This document shows positions 45,996 through 55,381 of a DNA stretch of 64,000 bases, one piece after another. The DNA is from G963667975 sp963677395. Its GTDB lineage: Bacteria > Bacteroidota > Bacteroidia > Bacteroidales > G963667975. Every line of letters starts with the position of its first letter. Position 1 is the stretch's first letter. The DNA lies in contig OY781965.2 of the NCBI GenBank assembly GCA_963677395.2, positions 2,046,001-2,110,000 on the forward strand, read 5' to 3'. A program made the translations under genes and the position numbers. The notes below the pieces were generated by a model. The model made no database searches. It saw only the letters and a list, made by a program, of their open reading frames with translations, and had not been told where the DNA came from.

Positions 45996-46415
45996 ATGAA
46001 ACGATTTGTTTATCAATGTTTAATTCTTTTTGTATTGCCTTTGTTTTTATATACCTGTAAAGATGATGGTGATACAGAAAGCCCGGTTATCAATTTTAAA
46101 TCACCCACCAATAATCAAACTATAGCAATCGGGTCAACGGGTGCTATGCTGACAGTTAGTGCTGAATTCAAGGACAATGAGGCACTGAAATCGTACAGGA
46201 TAGAGATTACCCGTTTGAGTTCAAAGTTAAATGGTTGGGATACCACGTTCACAAATTCGCTGAGTGGAACTACCGAAAGTATAAACCTTGCCCTCGATTT
46301 AAGTCATTTGGTAGTTTCTGATGCAGGACAATATAGTTTCGGCTTAACCTGTACTGATGCGGCCGATAACGTTACCTCCGTTGCCAGAAGTATTAATATG
46401 GTTGTTGGGAAGTAA
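45996..46415 (+). CDS. DUF4625 lipoprotein
   Basis: 139 residues. A lipoprotein signal ends in LYTCKDDGD (Cys at residue 21). The mature Ig-like beta domain has the DUF4625 pattern: SPVINFKSPTNNQTIAIGS, then LTVSAEFKDNEALKSYRIEI and a C-terminal YSFGLTCTDAADNVTSV. Likely exposed at the outer membrane; role unknown. It follows the hybrid kinase gene by 39 bp on the same strand and may be co-transcribed with it. Confidence 0.82.
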   Translation: MKRFVYQCLILFVLPLFLYTCKDDGDTESPVINFKSPTNNQTIAIGSTGAMLTVSAEFKDNEALKSYRIEITRLSSKLNGWDTTFTNSLSGTTESINLALDLSHLVVSDAGQYSFGLTCTDAADNVTSVARSINMVVGK

Positions 46416-46443
46416 AAAAGGTCAATACAGTTTTGAGTACTCT

Positions 46444-47052
46444 TTATTTTCCAAACTCAATACGGTTTAGGATAGAGCGACCCAGAGTTACTTCATCGGT
46501 ATATTCCAGCGAATCACCTACGGGTATTCCCCGTGCAATGGTGGTGACAGATATGGGATAATCTTTTATTTTCCGGAAAATGTAAAAGTTAGTAGTGTCG
46601 CCTTCGATAGTGGCGGGTAATGCCATGATAACCTCTTCTGGTTTTTCTTGCTCAATACGATCAATCAAGGCCTGAATAGTTAAATCGGAAGGACTGATGC
46701 CTTCGATGGGGGAGATGATGCCTCCCAGTACGTGATATACTCCGCTGAACTGTGCCGTGTTTTCGATAGCTATAACATCGCGGATGTCTTCTACCACGCA
46801 GATAATCTTTTGATTACGACGTGGATTGATGCAGATATCGCACTTTTCGTGGTCAGAAATATTGTGGCATTTTGTGCAGTAATGAATATCATTTCGGAGC
46901 GCTATAAGCGATTTAGCAAACAATTCTACCTGTTGCGGCTCCTCTTTCAGGATGTGCAATGCAAGACGAAGTGCAGTTCTTTTGCCAACTCCGGGTAGTC
47001 TTGAAAGTTCATTTACAGCGTTTTCGAGTATCTTTGATGAGAATGATTCCAT
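46444..47052 (-). CDS. recR: Recombination mediator RecR
   Basis: 202 residues, normal length. The N-terminal helix-hairpin-helix (LSRLPGVGKRTALRLALHIL), a four-Cys zinc finger (CTKCHNISDHEKCDIC) and a TOPRIM domain (ICVVEDIRDVIAIE) are all present. The C-terminal Walker-like ARGIPVGDSLEYTDEVTLGRSI segment completes the family. RecR with RecO/RecF loads RecA at gaps. It is convergent with the DUF4625 gene (28-bp gap) and divergent from the symporter gene. Confidence 0.96.
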   Translation of the reverse strand: MESFSSKILENAVNELSRLPGVGKRTALRLALHILKEEPQQVELFAKSLIALRNDIHYCTKCHNISDHEKCDICINPRRNQKIICVVEDIRDVIAIENTAQFSGVYHVLGGIISPIEGISPSDLTIQALIDRIEQEKPEEVIMALPATIEGDTTNFYIFRKIKDYPISVTTIARGIPVGDSLEYTDEVTLGRSILNRIEFGK

Positions 47053-47069
47053 ATCCTTTGTTCGAAATA

Positions 47070-47101
47070 TTGAGGGTTGTACCGGAAAATCTCTAACTTT
47101 G
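47070..47101 (+). promoter_or_regulatory. Promoter of the sodium:solute symporter gene
   Basis: TTG at 47070-47072, 21 nt, TAACTTTG at 47094-47101. The start point would be near 47108, which excludes the TTG at 47077 as a start codon. Confidence 0.6.
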
Positions 47102-47130
47102 CTTCAAAGTTACACCTAAATCTCATAATC

Positions 47131-48594
47131 GTGACTCCTGTACTCATTTTATCCTGCTTTTTAGCGTACACTGCTTTGCTCTTTATTGTCACCTGGTTTA
47201 CGGCTCGTAAGGCAAATAATGATTCTTTCTTTATCGGGAATAAACGTTCACCCTGGGCAGTGGTTGCCTACGGGATGATTGGAGCTTCGCTTTCGGGAGT
47301 TACTTTTATGTCGGTGCCGGGATGGGTTAAAGATACACAGTTCAGTTATTTGATAGTAGTATTTGGCTATCTGGTAGGATATACTATAATTGCTATGATA
47401 CTCCTCCCTCTTTACTATCGGCTTAATCTTACTTCAATCTACAGCTATCTTGAACAGCGCTTTGGGTTCTGGTCGTATAAAACCGGTTCATTTTTCTTCA
47501 TCCTTTCCAGAGTTATCGGAGCTTCTTTTCGTATGTTCCTGGTGGTGAATGTGCTTCAGGTTTTTGTGTTTGATGCATGGAATCTGCCGTTTATCTTTTC
47601 GGTAGGATTGTTTATTTTACTGGTGATACTATATACACTGAAAGGAGGTATCAAAACCATTATCTGGACAGATACGCTGCAAACTACTTTTATGCTGGGT
47701 GCACTTATTCTCACAGTATTTATTGTACTCAACAAACTCGACTGGTCGTTTGCCGAAATGTTTCGGAAAGTGCTTGATGGTGGCCATGCTAAAATCATTA
47801 TTACCGATTGGAGCAGCCGTCAACACTACATCAAGCAGTTTTTAAGCGGGATTTTTATTACCATTGTAATGACGGGTTTAGATCAGGAGATGATGCAGAA
47901 AAACCTGAGTTGCCGCTCGCTGAAGGACGCACAAAAAAATATGTTCAGTTTTAGTTTTGTACTGGTATTTGTAAATTTATTGTTTCTCTTTTTGGGTGCA
48001 ATTTTGCTCATCTTTGCCGAAAACGAAGGCATTGCAATGCCCGATAGTATGGATACCCTGTTCCCAATTATTGCACTTCAGTATTTAGGACCAATTGCCG
48101 GACTGGTATTTGTGATCGGACTTATTTCGGCAGCCTACCCCAGTGCCGACGGAGCATTAACTTCGCTAACCACTTCCTTTTGTTTCGACTTTCTGGGTTT
48201 GCAAAAGCGTAAAGATCTTTCTGAAAAGAAAACCATTCAGATTCGTCAGATTGTGCATATTACCTTTGCACTGATTTTAATGATAGTCATCATTATTTTT
48301 AAAGCCATTAACGACCGCTCAGTAATTGACCAACTTTTCACTATTGCTGGCTATACCTACGGTCCTCTGCTGGGAATGTACAGTTTCGGACTCTTTACCC
48401 GTTTAAGCCTGAAAGACAAATGGGTACCGATAGTTGCCATTTCATCTCCGGTACTTACGTATTTTATCAACCTTTACGCCCCTGTGATGCTAAATGGCTA
48501 CAAATTTGGATTTGAACTATTGATTGTGAATGGTTTAATTACTTTTTTTGGATTGTTGATCATCCATCGCAAAGGAGGAAAAATAGTAGTGTAA
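47131..48594 (+). CDS. Sodium:solute symporter (SSS family)
   Basis: About 487 residues from the GTG at 47131 (VTPVLILSCFLAY), which aligns with usual family N-termini; the promoter lies between this codon and an upstream in-frame TTG. About 13 hydrophobic segments are present. Family motifs include FFIGNKRSPWAVVAYGMIGASLSGVTFMSVPG and the GLDQEMMQKNLSCRSLKDAQ segment, with ISAAYPSADGALTSLTTSF near the sodium site. Substrate (sugar, nucleoside, sialic acid and others) cannot be told from sequence. Confidence 0.9.
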   Translation: MTPVLILSCFLAYTALLFIVTWFTARKANNDSFFIGNKRSPWAVVAYGMIGASLSGVTFMSVPGWVKDTQFSYLIVVFGYLVGYTIIAMILLPLYYRLNLTSIYSYLEQRFGFWSYKTGSFFFILSRVIGASFRMFLVVNVLQVFVFDAWNLPFIFSVGLFILLVILYTLKGGIKTIIWTDTLQTTFMLGALILTVFIVLNKLDWSFAEMFRKVLDGGHAKIIITDWSSRQHYIKQFLSGIFITIVMTGLDQEMMQKNLSCRSLKDAQKNMFSFSFVLVFVNLLFLFLGAILLIFAENEGIAMPDSMDTLFPIIALQYLGPIAGLVFVIGLISAAYPSADGALTSLTTSFCFDFLGLQKRKDLSEKKTIQIRQIVHITFALILMIVIIIFKAINDRSVIDQLFTIAGYTYGPLLGMYSFGLFTRLSLKDKWVPIVAISSPVLTYFINLYAPVMLNGYKFGFELLIVNGLITFFGLLIIHRKGGKIVV

Positions 48595-49184
48595 CCAGAT
48601 TCACCACATTTTATCCCGTTTTTTATTCGTATTTCTGTTCGCTCCGATACTAAATCCTGAAAAGGAGTATATCCGTTTGGTTTTGAATGCTCCATTTAAG
48701 GTGCACTCATTCTTGTATTAACCACAACTCGTTTGTGATAGGTGTTCTCTACACTGTTTTTCAGTTCCGTTTTTACATTAAGATTAGAATGGTTGTTGAT
48801 TTATGCATTTTGGCTGACGTATGTAAAGGCGTTTCTATGTATTTCTGATTTATAATAATTACCGTTTCGGCTTCGTGTCTTTATTGATAAAATTCAGTTG
48901 TGTAAATATAAAATGGAAACATGTATTCATAATACTCAATAATAATAACATAAATATTATAGATTAATACATATAGAATAAATGTGTAAATAGAAATATG
49001 GTATCTGTATTTTGAATGTGTAATTATAGAATATAAAGTAATAGATCATGTTTTTAATATATTAACTGTGTGAAAATAAAGATGATATAATTATTAATTA
49101 CAGATGATTATGCTGCTTAAAAATTAATCTGATATTTGTATATTTGCAATTAAGAAATATTGAAAATAAGATAAATTTGTATCA
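48595..49184. other. AT-rich intergenic region
   Basis: 590 bp without a recognisable gene. The right half (48890-49180) is extremely AT-rich. A plus-strand TATATTTG at 49139-49146 is a likely -7 element for the next gene, although no good -33 TTTG is seen. Confidence 0.5.
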
Positions 49185-49862
49185 ATGTATAAGCAGTGGC
49201 ACTTTTTCTACAATCCATTTCTTCAGGAAGCGAAGCGTAACTTCAAAAAGTTTCATTCTATAGTGTATTCACATTGTGAGCAACTCCGAACAGAAAAGGA
49301 TAATTCTTGTGTGAAACCGATCTATGATGTTACAATTCAGATGTATGAAGAGTATTTGAAGCAATACGCGGAGTTGGAAATGAAGATGTTGGAATATGCA
49401 CGCTCTTCAACCGAAATTCGGTTGCAATTTGAGCGATTACGCCAAGAGTTGGTTCCGGAGTGGGAGTACAAGATTTTTATGAAGTATCGTTCCGGTTCAT
49501 CAGAATATAATTGCTTGTTTAAAAATGGTCGTACATCGTTCAATACCGGAAAGCATTTTGATAGATTGCAACGTGTGAAACTATTGCAGGATACATTGGC
49601 AGAATTTCCTCAGCTTACAGATTTAAAAGCTTCTGTTGAAGTTGAATTCAATACATTGTTTAATACGTATGAAACTCAAAGTATTAATCGGTTCAATGTG
49701 AGAAACACCAAAGCGAATCTTCAGAAATTGGCAGAAAAGCTTGCCATTCAGATTTATTCAAATTTAGGATATTTAATACATGTATCACCCGAAAAACCAG
49801 ATTTTTACAGGCATCTATTTGAGGTGGAGCAAATAAAACGAAGCATTAAAGCTACACATTAA
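49185..49862 (+). CDS. Helical protein of unknown function (DUF6261-like)
   Basis: 225 residues, soluble, mostly helical, no signal peptide. Regions such as YEEYLKQYAELEMKMLEYARSSTEIRLQFERLRQEL suggest coiled coil. It resembles a family of ~230-residue Bacteroidales proteins that occur in many divergent copies and are annotated as unknown. The resemblance is by general pattern only. Start ATG at 49185, monocistronic. Confidence 0.65.
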   Translation: MYKQWHFFYNPFLQEAKRNFKKFHSIVYSHCEQLRTEKDNSCVKPIYDVTIQMYEEYLKQYAELEMKMLEYARSSTEIRLQFERLRQELVPEWEYKIFMKYRSGSSEYNCLFKNGRTSFNTGKHFDRLQRVKLLQDTLAEFPQLTDLKASVEVEFNTLFNTYETQSINRFNVRNTKANLQKLAEKLAIQIYSNLGYLIHVSPEKPDFYRHLFEVEQIKRSIKATH

Positions 49863-50059
49863 GACTCTGTGCCAAAGTGAATTCTAAATTGATGTCAGGC
49901 AGGTTTCTCCGGCTTAATGAAACAGCTCATGGGAATTAACTCATTGAATTTATTTTCTTCGTTACTTGTTGGAGTTTGTTAATAAAGTTGTAATTTTGAG
50001 AAAGCATCCATTTGCTTTTAGCTTGCAATGCCTTTGCTTACTTATTAAAGATGGTGATT

Positions 50060-50683
50060 ATGAAAAAGTTAATACTTGTTGTGTTTATGATACTTCTTTT
50101 TATCGAAGCATACTCACAAGTGGGCTTCAGAGTGGGGTACTCAACGAATGATTTTCCGAAAGGATTTTCTGATATTAAGGATGATAAGCAAAACCTGAAT
50201 CATAATCTGCAATTTGGATTTGTAGTAAGGTCAAAGGAGTTTTTGTTTGTTCATTTCGAGCTGTTTTATATGAACCGAACCGGAAGAATAGAAAACAGAC
50301 CGGGCTTTTCAAGCTATGTTGCAAGTGTTGATTCTTTTGGTCAGGATATAAAACTGCACTCAATAAACATGGCTTTGATGTTGGGATTAAATTTTTTGAA
50401 TCATGAACATTTTAAAGTCAGGATATTTGGAGGAATTACACCCAGTTTTAATCTGGACGCTCAAATAGATTCTGATCCGCAATTTGCCAATAAACCTATC
50501 CGGAAAAGTTCTTTTAACAGTATGTCGTATAGCTTAAACTATGGCATAGGAATTGATGTATGGCATTTTTTTACAGAGTTGCGGTTTTCGAAAGAATTAA
50601 GTAATTATGTAGAAGTACCTGATGGAATGAATTATTCCGTAAAAGAAAACTATTTTTGTATAAGTGCTGGTATAATGTTTTAA
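50060..50683 (+). CDS. Outer-membrane beta-barrel protein
   Basis: About 207 residues from the ATG at 50060 (MKKLILVVFMILLFIEAYSQ signal peptide); a longer frame upstream is not supported. The mature protein has alternating strands typical of small PorT/OmpA-like barrels (VGFRVGYSTNDF, LQFGFVVRS, FVHFELFYMNRTGR, SINMALMLGLNFL, FKVRIFGGITPSFN, SYSLNYGIGIDVW). It ends with a terminal aromatic, ISAGIMF, as outer-membrane proteins do. It sits 10 bp upstream of the TPR protein gene, so the two are probably an operon. Ligand unknown. Confidence 0.78.
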   Translation: MKKLILVVFMILLFIEAYSQVGFRVGYSTNDFPKGFSDIKDDKQNLNHNLQFGFVVRSKEFLFVHFELFYMNRTGRIENRPGFSSYVASVDSFGQDIKLHSINMALMLGLNFLNHEHFKVRIFGGITPSFNLDAQIDSDPQFANKPIRKSSFNSMSYSLNYGIGIDVWHFFTELRFSKELSNYVEVPDGMNYSVKENYFCISAGIMF

Positions 50684-50693
50684 TCTTTAAAAA

Positions 50694-52595
50694 ATGAAAA
50701 GAAACCTGCTTCTAATCCTTTTACTTACAATAATATTACAACTTCATGCTCAAAAAACTTCATTGTTGTTTTCAAAGGGAATGTTGAGCAAAACAGGAAA
50801 ATCGGTTCAAATTGAATTGAGCGATTCAAACGGGCTGGTGAATCCATCTGCAGAGTTTTTTAATGCTTCAGAGTTCCTCTTTTTCCTGGTGAAACCCTTG
50901 GAGGGTCAGGACTGGACTTTGTCGAAAAAAGATGTTGAGAAACGTCTTTTTGAGATGAAATTCATTCAGGACGGATATTCAAGTCCGATAATCCGTATCA
51001 AGTCAATACTCGAAAATCAGGAAATAAAAGCAGTGGTGATTAGTTTTAATAAGCTGTATTTCAAAGTTCTATTAGAAGGTAAATTTCAACTTGATGAATC
51101 AAGTTCCGAAGCGATTAAAATACCGGAATTGCTTTGGCCCGGTTATAAAAAGTATAATGAAGCTTATCAGAGGTCGCTCATTTTACTCGAAAAAGGCTTG
51201 CCGATAGATGCTTTTGACCTTTCTATGCAAATGTGGAGTCATGATACGTTGCTTCATCACTTTTCATTCTATAAAGCCGAAAAAGATACCCTCAATGTAA
51301 TTATTGACCGATTAATTACTGAATTTAATACGCAGATTGATAGTGCGTATGTATCATTAAAATCAAGCACTACTGAAAAGCGTCTGGTGTTACTTCTGCA
51401 GGTAAAAGATACTGTGCTAACCCGCTTGTCGAGAGTGGATAGCTTTCTTTCAGTAAACCTCAATGAACTATCAGCTGATTCAAAAGCAATTACGCTGTTT
51501 AATGTAAAAAATAAGGTGCAGAAAATTGCAACCGAAGCCATTGAGTATTACCGAAAGAAAAAACTAAGTATTTTTGAAGAGAAAAATTATACTGACTATC
51601 AGTTTAAGCTTTATTCCGAATTAATTGCCCGTTTAATAACTTCAACAGAAAATATTCAAAAAGAGGTTAAGGCAGATACGTTGAACCTTGCACGAATTTC
51701 TTCATTTACTGATCTTTATAAAGAACTTGCCGGTATGGGCTGGGTTGAGGATTTTTATTCTGTATGTCGTTTGCTGAATGAGAATATTCAAAAAAGAAGC
51801 TATCTCTTCAACGATACAGCAATCAGTAATTATTTCAGGAATAAATCTGCCGAACCACAACCTTATTCGATACTGTTTAAAGCATGGAATGCTCTGATAC
51901 AGAGTGATAATAGATTGTTTATAGAGCAGATTGCACTCAGCTTCCAAAGTTTGTCTGACAAGGAAATGTTGAGCGGAATAGATATGATATGTGCAATGAA
52001 CCGGGCAGAATCTCTCGATAATGAAGAATATTGGGCATTGATGCGTAAAGGGTGGAATGCTGAGTTTAAAGGTTCGGTGCAGGAAGCGCGCGGATATTAT
52101 GAAAAAGCCGAAAAGCTAACCAATGCAGGAGAGTTGCTCTTGTTTCTGTTAGGAAAATCGAGTCTGAAACTTGGCGACAGATATACTGCCGAAGTTTATT
52201 TTAAACGAGCCAACACCCTTAATCCGAAATTTGTTTCACCCAAGCTTTTTCAGATTGATTTTTTGATAGAAGATAAAGATTACGAAACGGCATTGATGCA
52301 GGTAAACGAAGCATTGATATCCAATCCAATATGGTATTTTTATTACAAAAAAGCATTGCTTTTACTGCTTACCGAAAAATATACTGATGCCCGACAGATA
52401 CTCCAGAATAATTGCATTACGCTTAACCCGATGAATTATGAACAATATCTGGTTTTGGGAGATGTATTTTATGCACAGGGAGATATGAAGAGTGCTCGCG
52501 AAAACTACATGAAAGCAGGGAATATAAATCCTAACGACAATGGTTTTAAAAACCGGATGGAATCATTAAAGCAAGCACAAGAAACAAAACCGTAG
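50694..52595 (+). CDS. Secreted TPR-repeat protein
   Basis: 633 residues with a signal peptide (MKRNLLLILLLTIILQLHAQ). The first two thirds is helical without known domain. The C-terminal ~170 residues contain three or four tetratricopeptide repeats (GSVQEARGYYEKAEKL, LGDRYTAEVYFKRANTLNP, KDYETALMQVNEALISNP, GDMKSARENYMKAGNINPN). TPRs mediate protein contacts, so this is probably a periplasmic scaffold. It follows the barrel gene closely and precedes the DUF4831 lipoprotein, suggesting an envelope unit of unknown task. Confidence 0.82.
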   Translation: MKRNLLLILLLTIILQLHAQKTSLLFSKGMLSKTGKSVQIELSDSNGLVNPSAEFFNASEFLFFLVKPLEGQDWTLSKKDVEKRLFEMKFIQDGYSSPIIRIKSILENQEIKAVVISFNKLYFKVLLEGKFQLDESSSEAIKIPELLWPGYKKYNEAYQRSLILLEKGLPIDAFDLSMQMWSHDTLLHHFSFYKAEKDTLNVIIDRLITEFNTQIDSAYVSLKSSTTEKRLVLLLQVKDTVLTRLSRVDSFLSVNLNELSADSKAITLFNVKNKVQKIATEAIEYYRKKKLSIFEEKNYTDYQFKLYSELIARLITSTENIQKEVKADTLNLARISSFTDLYKELAGMGWVEDFYSVCRLLNENIQKRSYLFNDTAISNYFRNKSAEPQPYSILFKAWNALIQSDNRLFIEQIALSFQSLSDKEMLSGIDMICAMNRAESLDNEEYWALMRKGWNAEFKGSVQEARGYYEKAEKLTNAGELLLFLLGKSSLKLGDRYTAEVYFKRANTLNPKFVSPKLFQIDFLIEDKDYETALMQVNEALISNPIWYFYYKKALLLLLTEKYTDARQILQNNCITLNPMNYEQYLVLGDVFYAQGDMKSARENYMKAGNINPNDNGFKNRMESLKQAQETKP

Positions 52596-52722
52596 TTTGT
52601 AAATGAAATTCAGAGTCAAAAATACCGAAAGAGACTATTTGAACTGTCTTTTTTTTATCCCGGTGATAACCCGTATATTTGAAAACAATCAAGCAGATTC
52701 ATTACTTTTGAAGAAAAAAATC

Positions 52723-53868
52723 ATGAGAACCCGAATCTTAAGTATTTCTCTTGGATTGGTGCTTTTAGCCGGATGTACAGCTGGTATAAAAGTTCATAAA
52801 ATAACTCAACAGAAACCAATTGAATGCGATTGGTATTATAATTTGCCTAAAACTGGTTTTAAGGTAACAATCCAGGTAGAAAAGAAAGAATACATTCCGG
52901 GAATTTATAGTCAGTATGCAAAAAAATATCTGGGTTTGGATAATATTAGTTCACAGCCAATAGTAAGGCATCATATCAGTAATTTTGATGTTAAAACATT
53001 TACTCTTTGCGATACATCTCAATGGTATGGTGTTGAAATGGGTTCTGCAAAAACTAAGGTTGATCTTGATTTTTTCAACCTGAATAATCAAACTGTTCTA
53101 AATATTGATAATCTTGATTTTTCGCAAACAGAAAAAATTTCTCAGCCGGGCTCTATAAAAATGAATGATGTTATGCTTTCGTTGACTCCGGTTATGAACC
53201 TGAGAGAAAAGAGTGATACGATCGCTCGTTACGTTGAAAAGGATTCTGTATTTGTGCTCGAAAAAGTAGTTCAAAAACAGTTGATTCTTAAAGAAACAGG
53301 CGATAAGGTAGAGGAAGTAGCTCAATCACTCAAAAAAATCAGAGAGCAAAAGCAAGCATTAATCAATGGGGAAAACGATATTCCATACCCTGCATCTACA
53401 ATGGAGTTTATGTATAATTCGCTCACTAATCAGGAAAATGAATTATTGAGGTTCTTTACCGGGTACTGGAAAAGTATATCCTATTCAAAAACATTTACGT
53501 TTGAGCCGAAAGTTATTGCGGATAGTCTGTCACATGAAGATAATTTTATAGTATGCTATTTTTCAGAAAGTGAAGGTTTATATGCCTCACCTGTTAATGG
53601 TTCTATAGTTATGTATGTTAGTTTAGATGGAAATGAAAGCAGAACACAATTGGGTAAATTGAATAATCCGGTAAACGAAAAAAATCAGAAAGGGTTTGCA
53701 TATAGAATTCCTGTTGTAGCAAAGCTTAATATTACAGATGGTTCTCGCGTAATGTATTCAACAATGATTCCTGTTTTGCAATGGGGAATCTTGAAAAAGA
53801 TGACAGGTAAAGAAAAATCAGTGAGGTTTAACTCTGAAACATTTCTGCCGGAAGAAATCGTTTATTAA
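52723..53868 (+). CDS. DUF4831 lipoprotein
   Basis: About 381 residues from the ATG at 52723. This start gives a lipoprotein signal MRTRILSISLGLVLLAGC with the Cys at residue 18. A TATATTTG -7 element at 52674-52681 lies inside the longer in-frame extension and argues against it. The N-terminal part shows the DUF4831 pattern (WYYNLPKTGFKVTIQVEKKEYIPGIYSQYAKKYLGL). The middle has a Glu/Lys coiled-coil-like segment (KVEEVAQSLKKIREQKQALING). Role unknown; envelope-located. Confidence 0.8.
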   Translation: MRTRILSISLGLVLLAGCTAGIKVHKITQQKPIECDWYYNLPKTGFKVTIQVEKKEYIPGIYSQYAKKYLGLDNISSQPIVRHHISNFDVKTFTLCDTSQWYGVEMGSAKTKVDLDFFNLNNQTVLNIDNLDFSQTEKISQPGSIKMNDVMLSLTPVMNLREKSDTIARYVEKDSVFVLEKVVQKQLILKETGDKVEEVAQSLKKIREQKQALINGENDIPYPASTMEFMYNSLTNQENELLRFFTGYWKSISYSKTFTFEPKVIADSLSHEDNFIVCYFSESEGLYASPVNGSIVMYVSLDGNESRTQLGKLNNPVNEKNQKGFAYRIPVVAKLNITDGSRVMYSTMIPVLQWGILKKMTGKEKSVRFNSETFLPEEIVY

Positions 53869-53898
53869 TACCGATTGGAGAAATGTAATACCGAAAGC
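53866..53898. repeat. Short intergenic repeat, copy 1
   Basis: The ~33-bp taataccgattggag...taataccgaaagc recurs at 57479-57510 with few changes. The shared core ccggtattag is also found, inverted, in the YfhO-flanking repeats. Confidence 0.55.
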
Positions 53899-53989
53899 GA
53901 AGCAATTCGGAATACTCTTTGTTTATTACATTGGTATTCATCGGCATTATACAAGCATAATTTCTGATTAATTTATTTTGACATAGCAG

Positions 53990-54037
53990 AAAGCGAAAAA
54001 GGCCAGAATCAATTCATGATCAGACCTTTTTCGCTTT
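53990..54037. terminator. Bidirectional terminator between DUF4831 gene and ribBA
   Basis: A 13-bp perfect stem (aaagcgaaaaagg 53990-54002, cctttttcgcttt 54025-54037). It lies between two convergent genes, with T-rich sequence after it on both strands. Confidence 0.85.
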
Positions 54038-54055
54038 ATTTTGAATGATTTTTAG

Positions 54056-55264
54056 TTAGATGTGAAGTTTGTGTCCCATCTTTTCCTGTTTGGTTTTCAG
54101 GTAGCGGATATTGTGTTCATTTGGTTCAATTACCAATGGAATTGTATCCATAATTTGAAGTCCATAACCTTCTAATCCTATTTTTTTTACGGGATTATTA
54201 CTGATAAGTCTCATTTTATGAACACCCATGTCCATAATAATCTGAGCACCAATGCCGTAATCGCGTTCATCCGGACGGAATCCTAATTCAATATTTGCTT
54301 CAACGGTATCTTTTCCCAGTTCCTGAAGGTGATATGCTTTCAGTTTATTTGCCAGGCCAATACCACGGCCTTCCTGATTAAGATATACAACCATGCCTTT
54401 TCCTTCGCGTTCGACCATTTCCATCGAACGGTGAAGTTGTGGACCACAGTCACACTTGTATGATCCGAAAATATCTCCGGTTACGCATGAAGAATGAACT
54501 CTGACTAAAACTTCTTCATCCTTTGTCCATGTGCCTTTATGAAGAACCACGTGCGTAATTTCTGAGTTCAATTCCTGGTAAGAGGTTACATTGAAATTTC
54601 CCCATTCAGTAGGAAGGGTAACCGTTACACCACGTGAAATAAGACTTTCGTTTCTGACCCGGTAAGCGATCAAGTCCTTAATTGAAATGATTTTCAGGTT
54701 GAATTTTTCAGCAATCTTTATCAATTGGGGCAAACGAGCCATTGTGCCGTCCTGGTTCATAATTTCGACCAAAGTTGCAGCAGGGTAGAGGCCGGCTAAA
54801 CGAGCCATATCCACGCATGCTTCAGTATGGCCTGCACGACGAAGTACGCCGCCTTTACGTGCACGTAAAGGGAAAATATGTCCGGGACGTCCCAGATCTT
54901 CTGATTTAGTTTCACTATTGGCTAGTGCACGAATAGTTTTTGCGCGATCAGCAGCGGAGATTCCGGTAGTACAACCCTGTGTGAGCAAATCAACCGAAAC
55001 GGTAAATGGCGTTTCATGCAATGATGTGTTGTTACTTACCATCATTTCGAGCTTAAGCTCTTCAGCACGGTCTTCTGTAATTGGAGCACAGATAAGTCCT
55101 CTGCCATGCATAGCCATAAAGTTCACAATTTCAGGGGTGATGGTTTCGGCTGCAGCTATAAAGTCGCCTTCGTTTTCGCGGTCTTCGTCATCTACAACAA
55201 TCAATAATTTTCCATTACGGATATCTTCGATTGCTTCTTCTATCGTATTGAGTTTGAATTCCAT
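54056..55264 (-). CDS. ribBA: Bifunctional DHBP synthase / GTP cyclohydrolase II
   Basis: About 402 residues from the ATG at 55264 (MEFKLNTIEEAI); an upstream TTG is unlikely. The N-terminal half is RibB (DDEDRENEGDF, HTEACVDMARLAG), making dihydroxybutanone phosphate from ribulose-5-phosphate. The C-terminal half is RibA, with the zinc ligands in SSCVTGDIFGSYKCDCGPQL and the catalytic YLNQEGRGIGL region. Together they make both riboflavin precursors. It lies 118 bp downstream of gyrB on the same strand, with a hairpin (ccgtgcaaag/ctttgtacgg, 55290-55319) between. A minus-strand TACCTTTG is within that hairpin. Confidence 0.95.
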   Translation of the reverse strand: MEFKLNTIEEAIEDIRNGKLLIVVDDEDRENEGDFIAAAETITPEIVNFMAMHGRGLICAPITEDRAEELKLEMMVSNNTSLHETPFTVSVDLLTQGCTTGISAADRAKTIRALANSETKSEDLGRPGHIFPLRARKGGVLRRAGHTEACVDMARLAGLYPAATLVEIMNQDGTMARLPQLIKIAEKFNLKIISIKDLIAYRVRNESLISRGVTVTLPTEWGNFNVTSYQELNSEITHVVLHKGTWTKDEEVLVRVHSSCVTGDIFGSYKCDCGPQLHRSMEMVEREGKGMVVYLNQEGRGIGLANKLKAYHLQELGKDTVEANIELGFRPDERDYGIGAQIIMDMGVHKMRLISNNPVKKIGLEGYGLQIMDTIPLVIEPNEHNIRYLKTKQEKMGHKLHI

Positions 55265-55381
55265 TTGTATTGTTCTGAAATAGAAAAGTCCGTGCAAAGG
55301 TATTGATTTTCTTTGTACGGACTCTAAATGAAATGTGAATCTTCACGCTTTTGAAAGATTCTCTTTTATCCTTTATTTTGA

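Noticed and set aside
53869..53960. Possible small RNA or hairpin after the DUF4831 gene
   Set aside because: The palindromic look comes from the short repeat (taataccg). No promoter or T-run was found apart from the true terminator at 53990-54037.
55290..55319. FMN riboswitch in front of ribBA
   Set aside because: The region contains only a simple hairpin of about 30 nt. The multi-helix FMN aptamer and its conserved motifs are absent.
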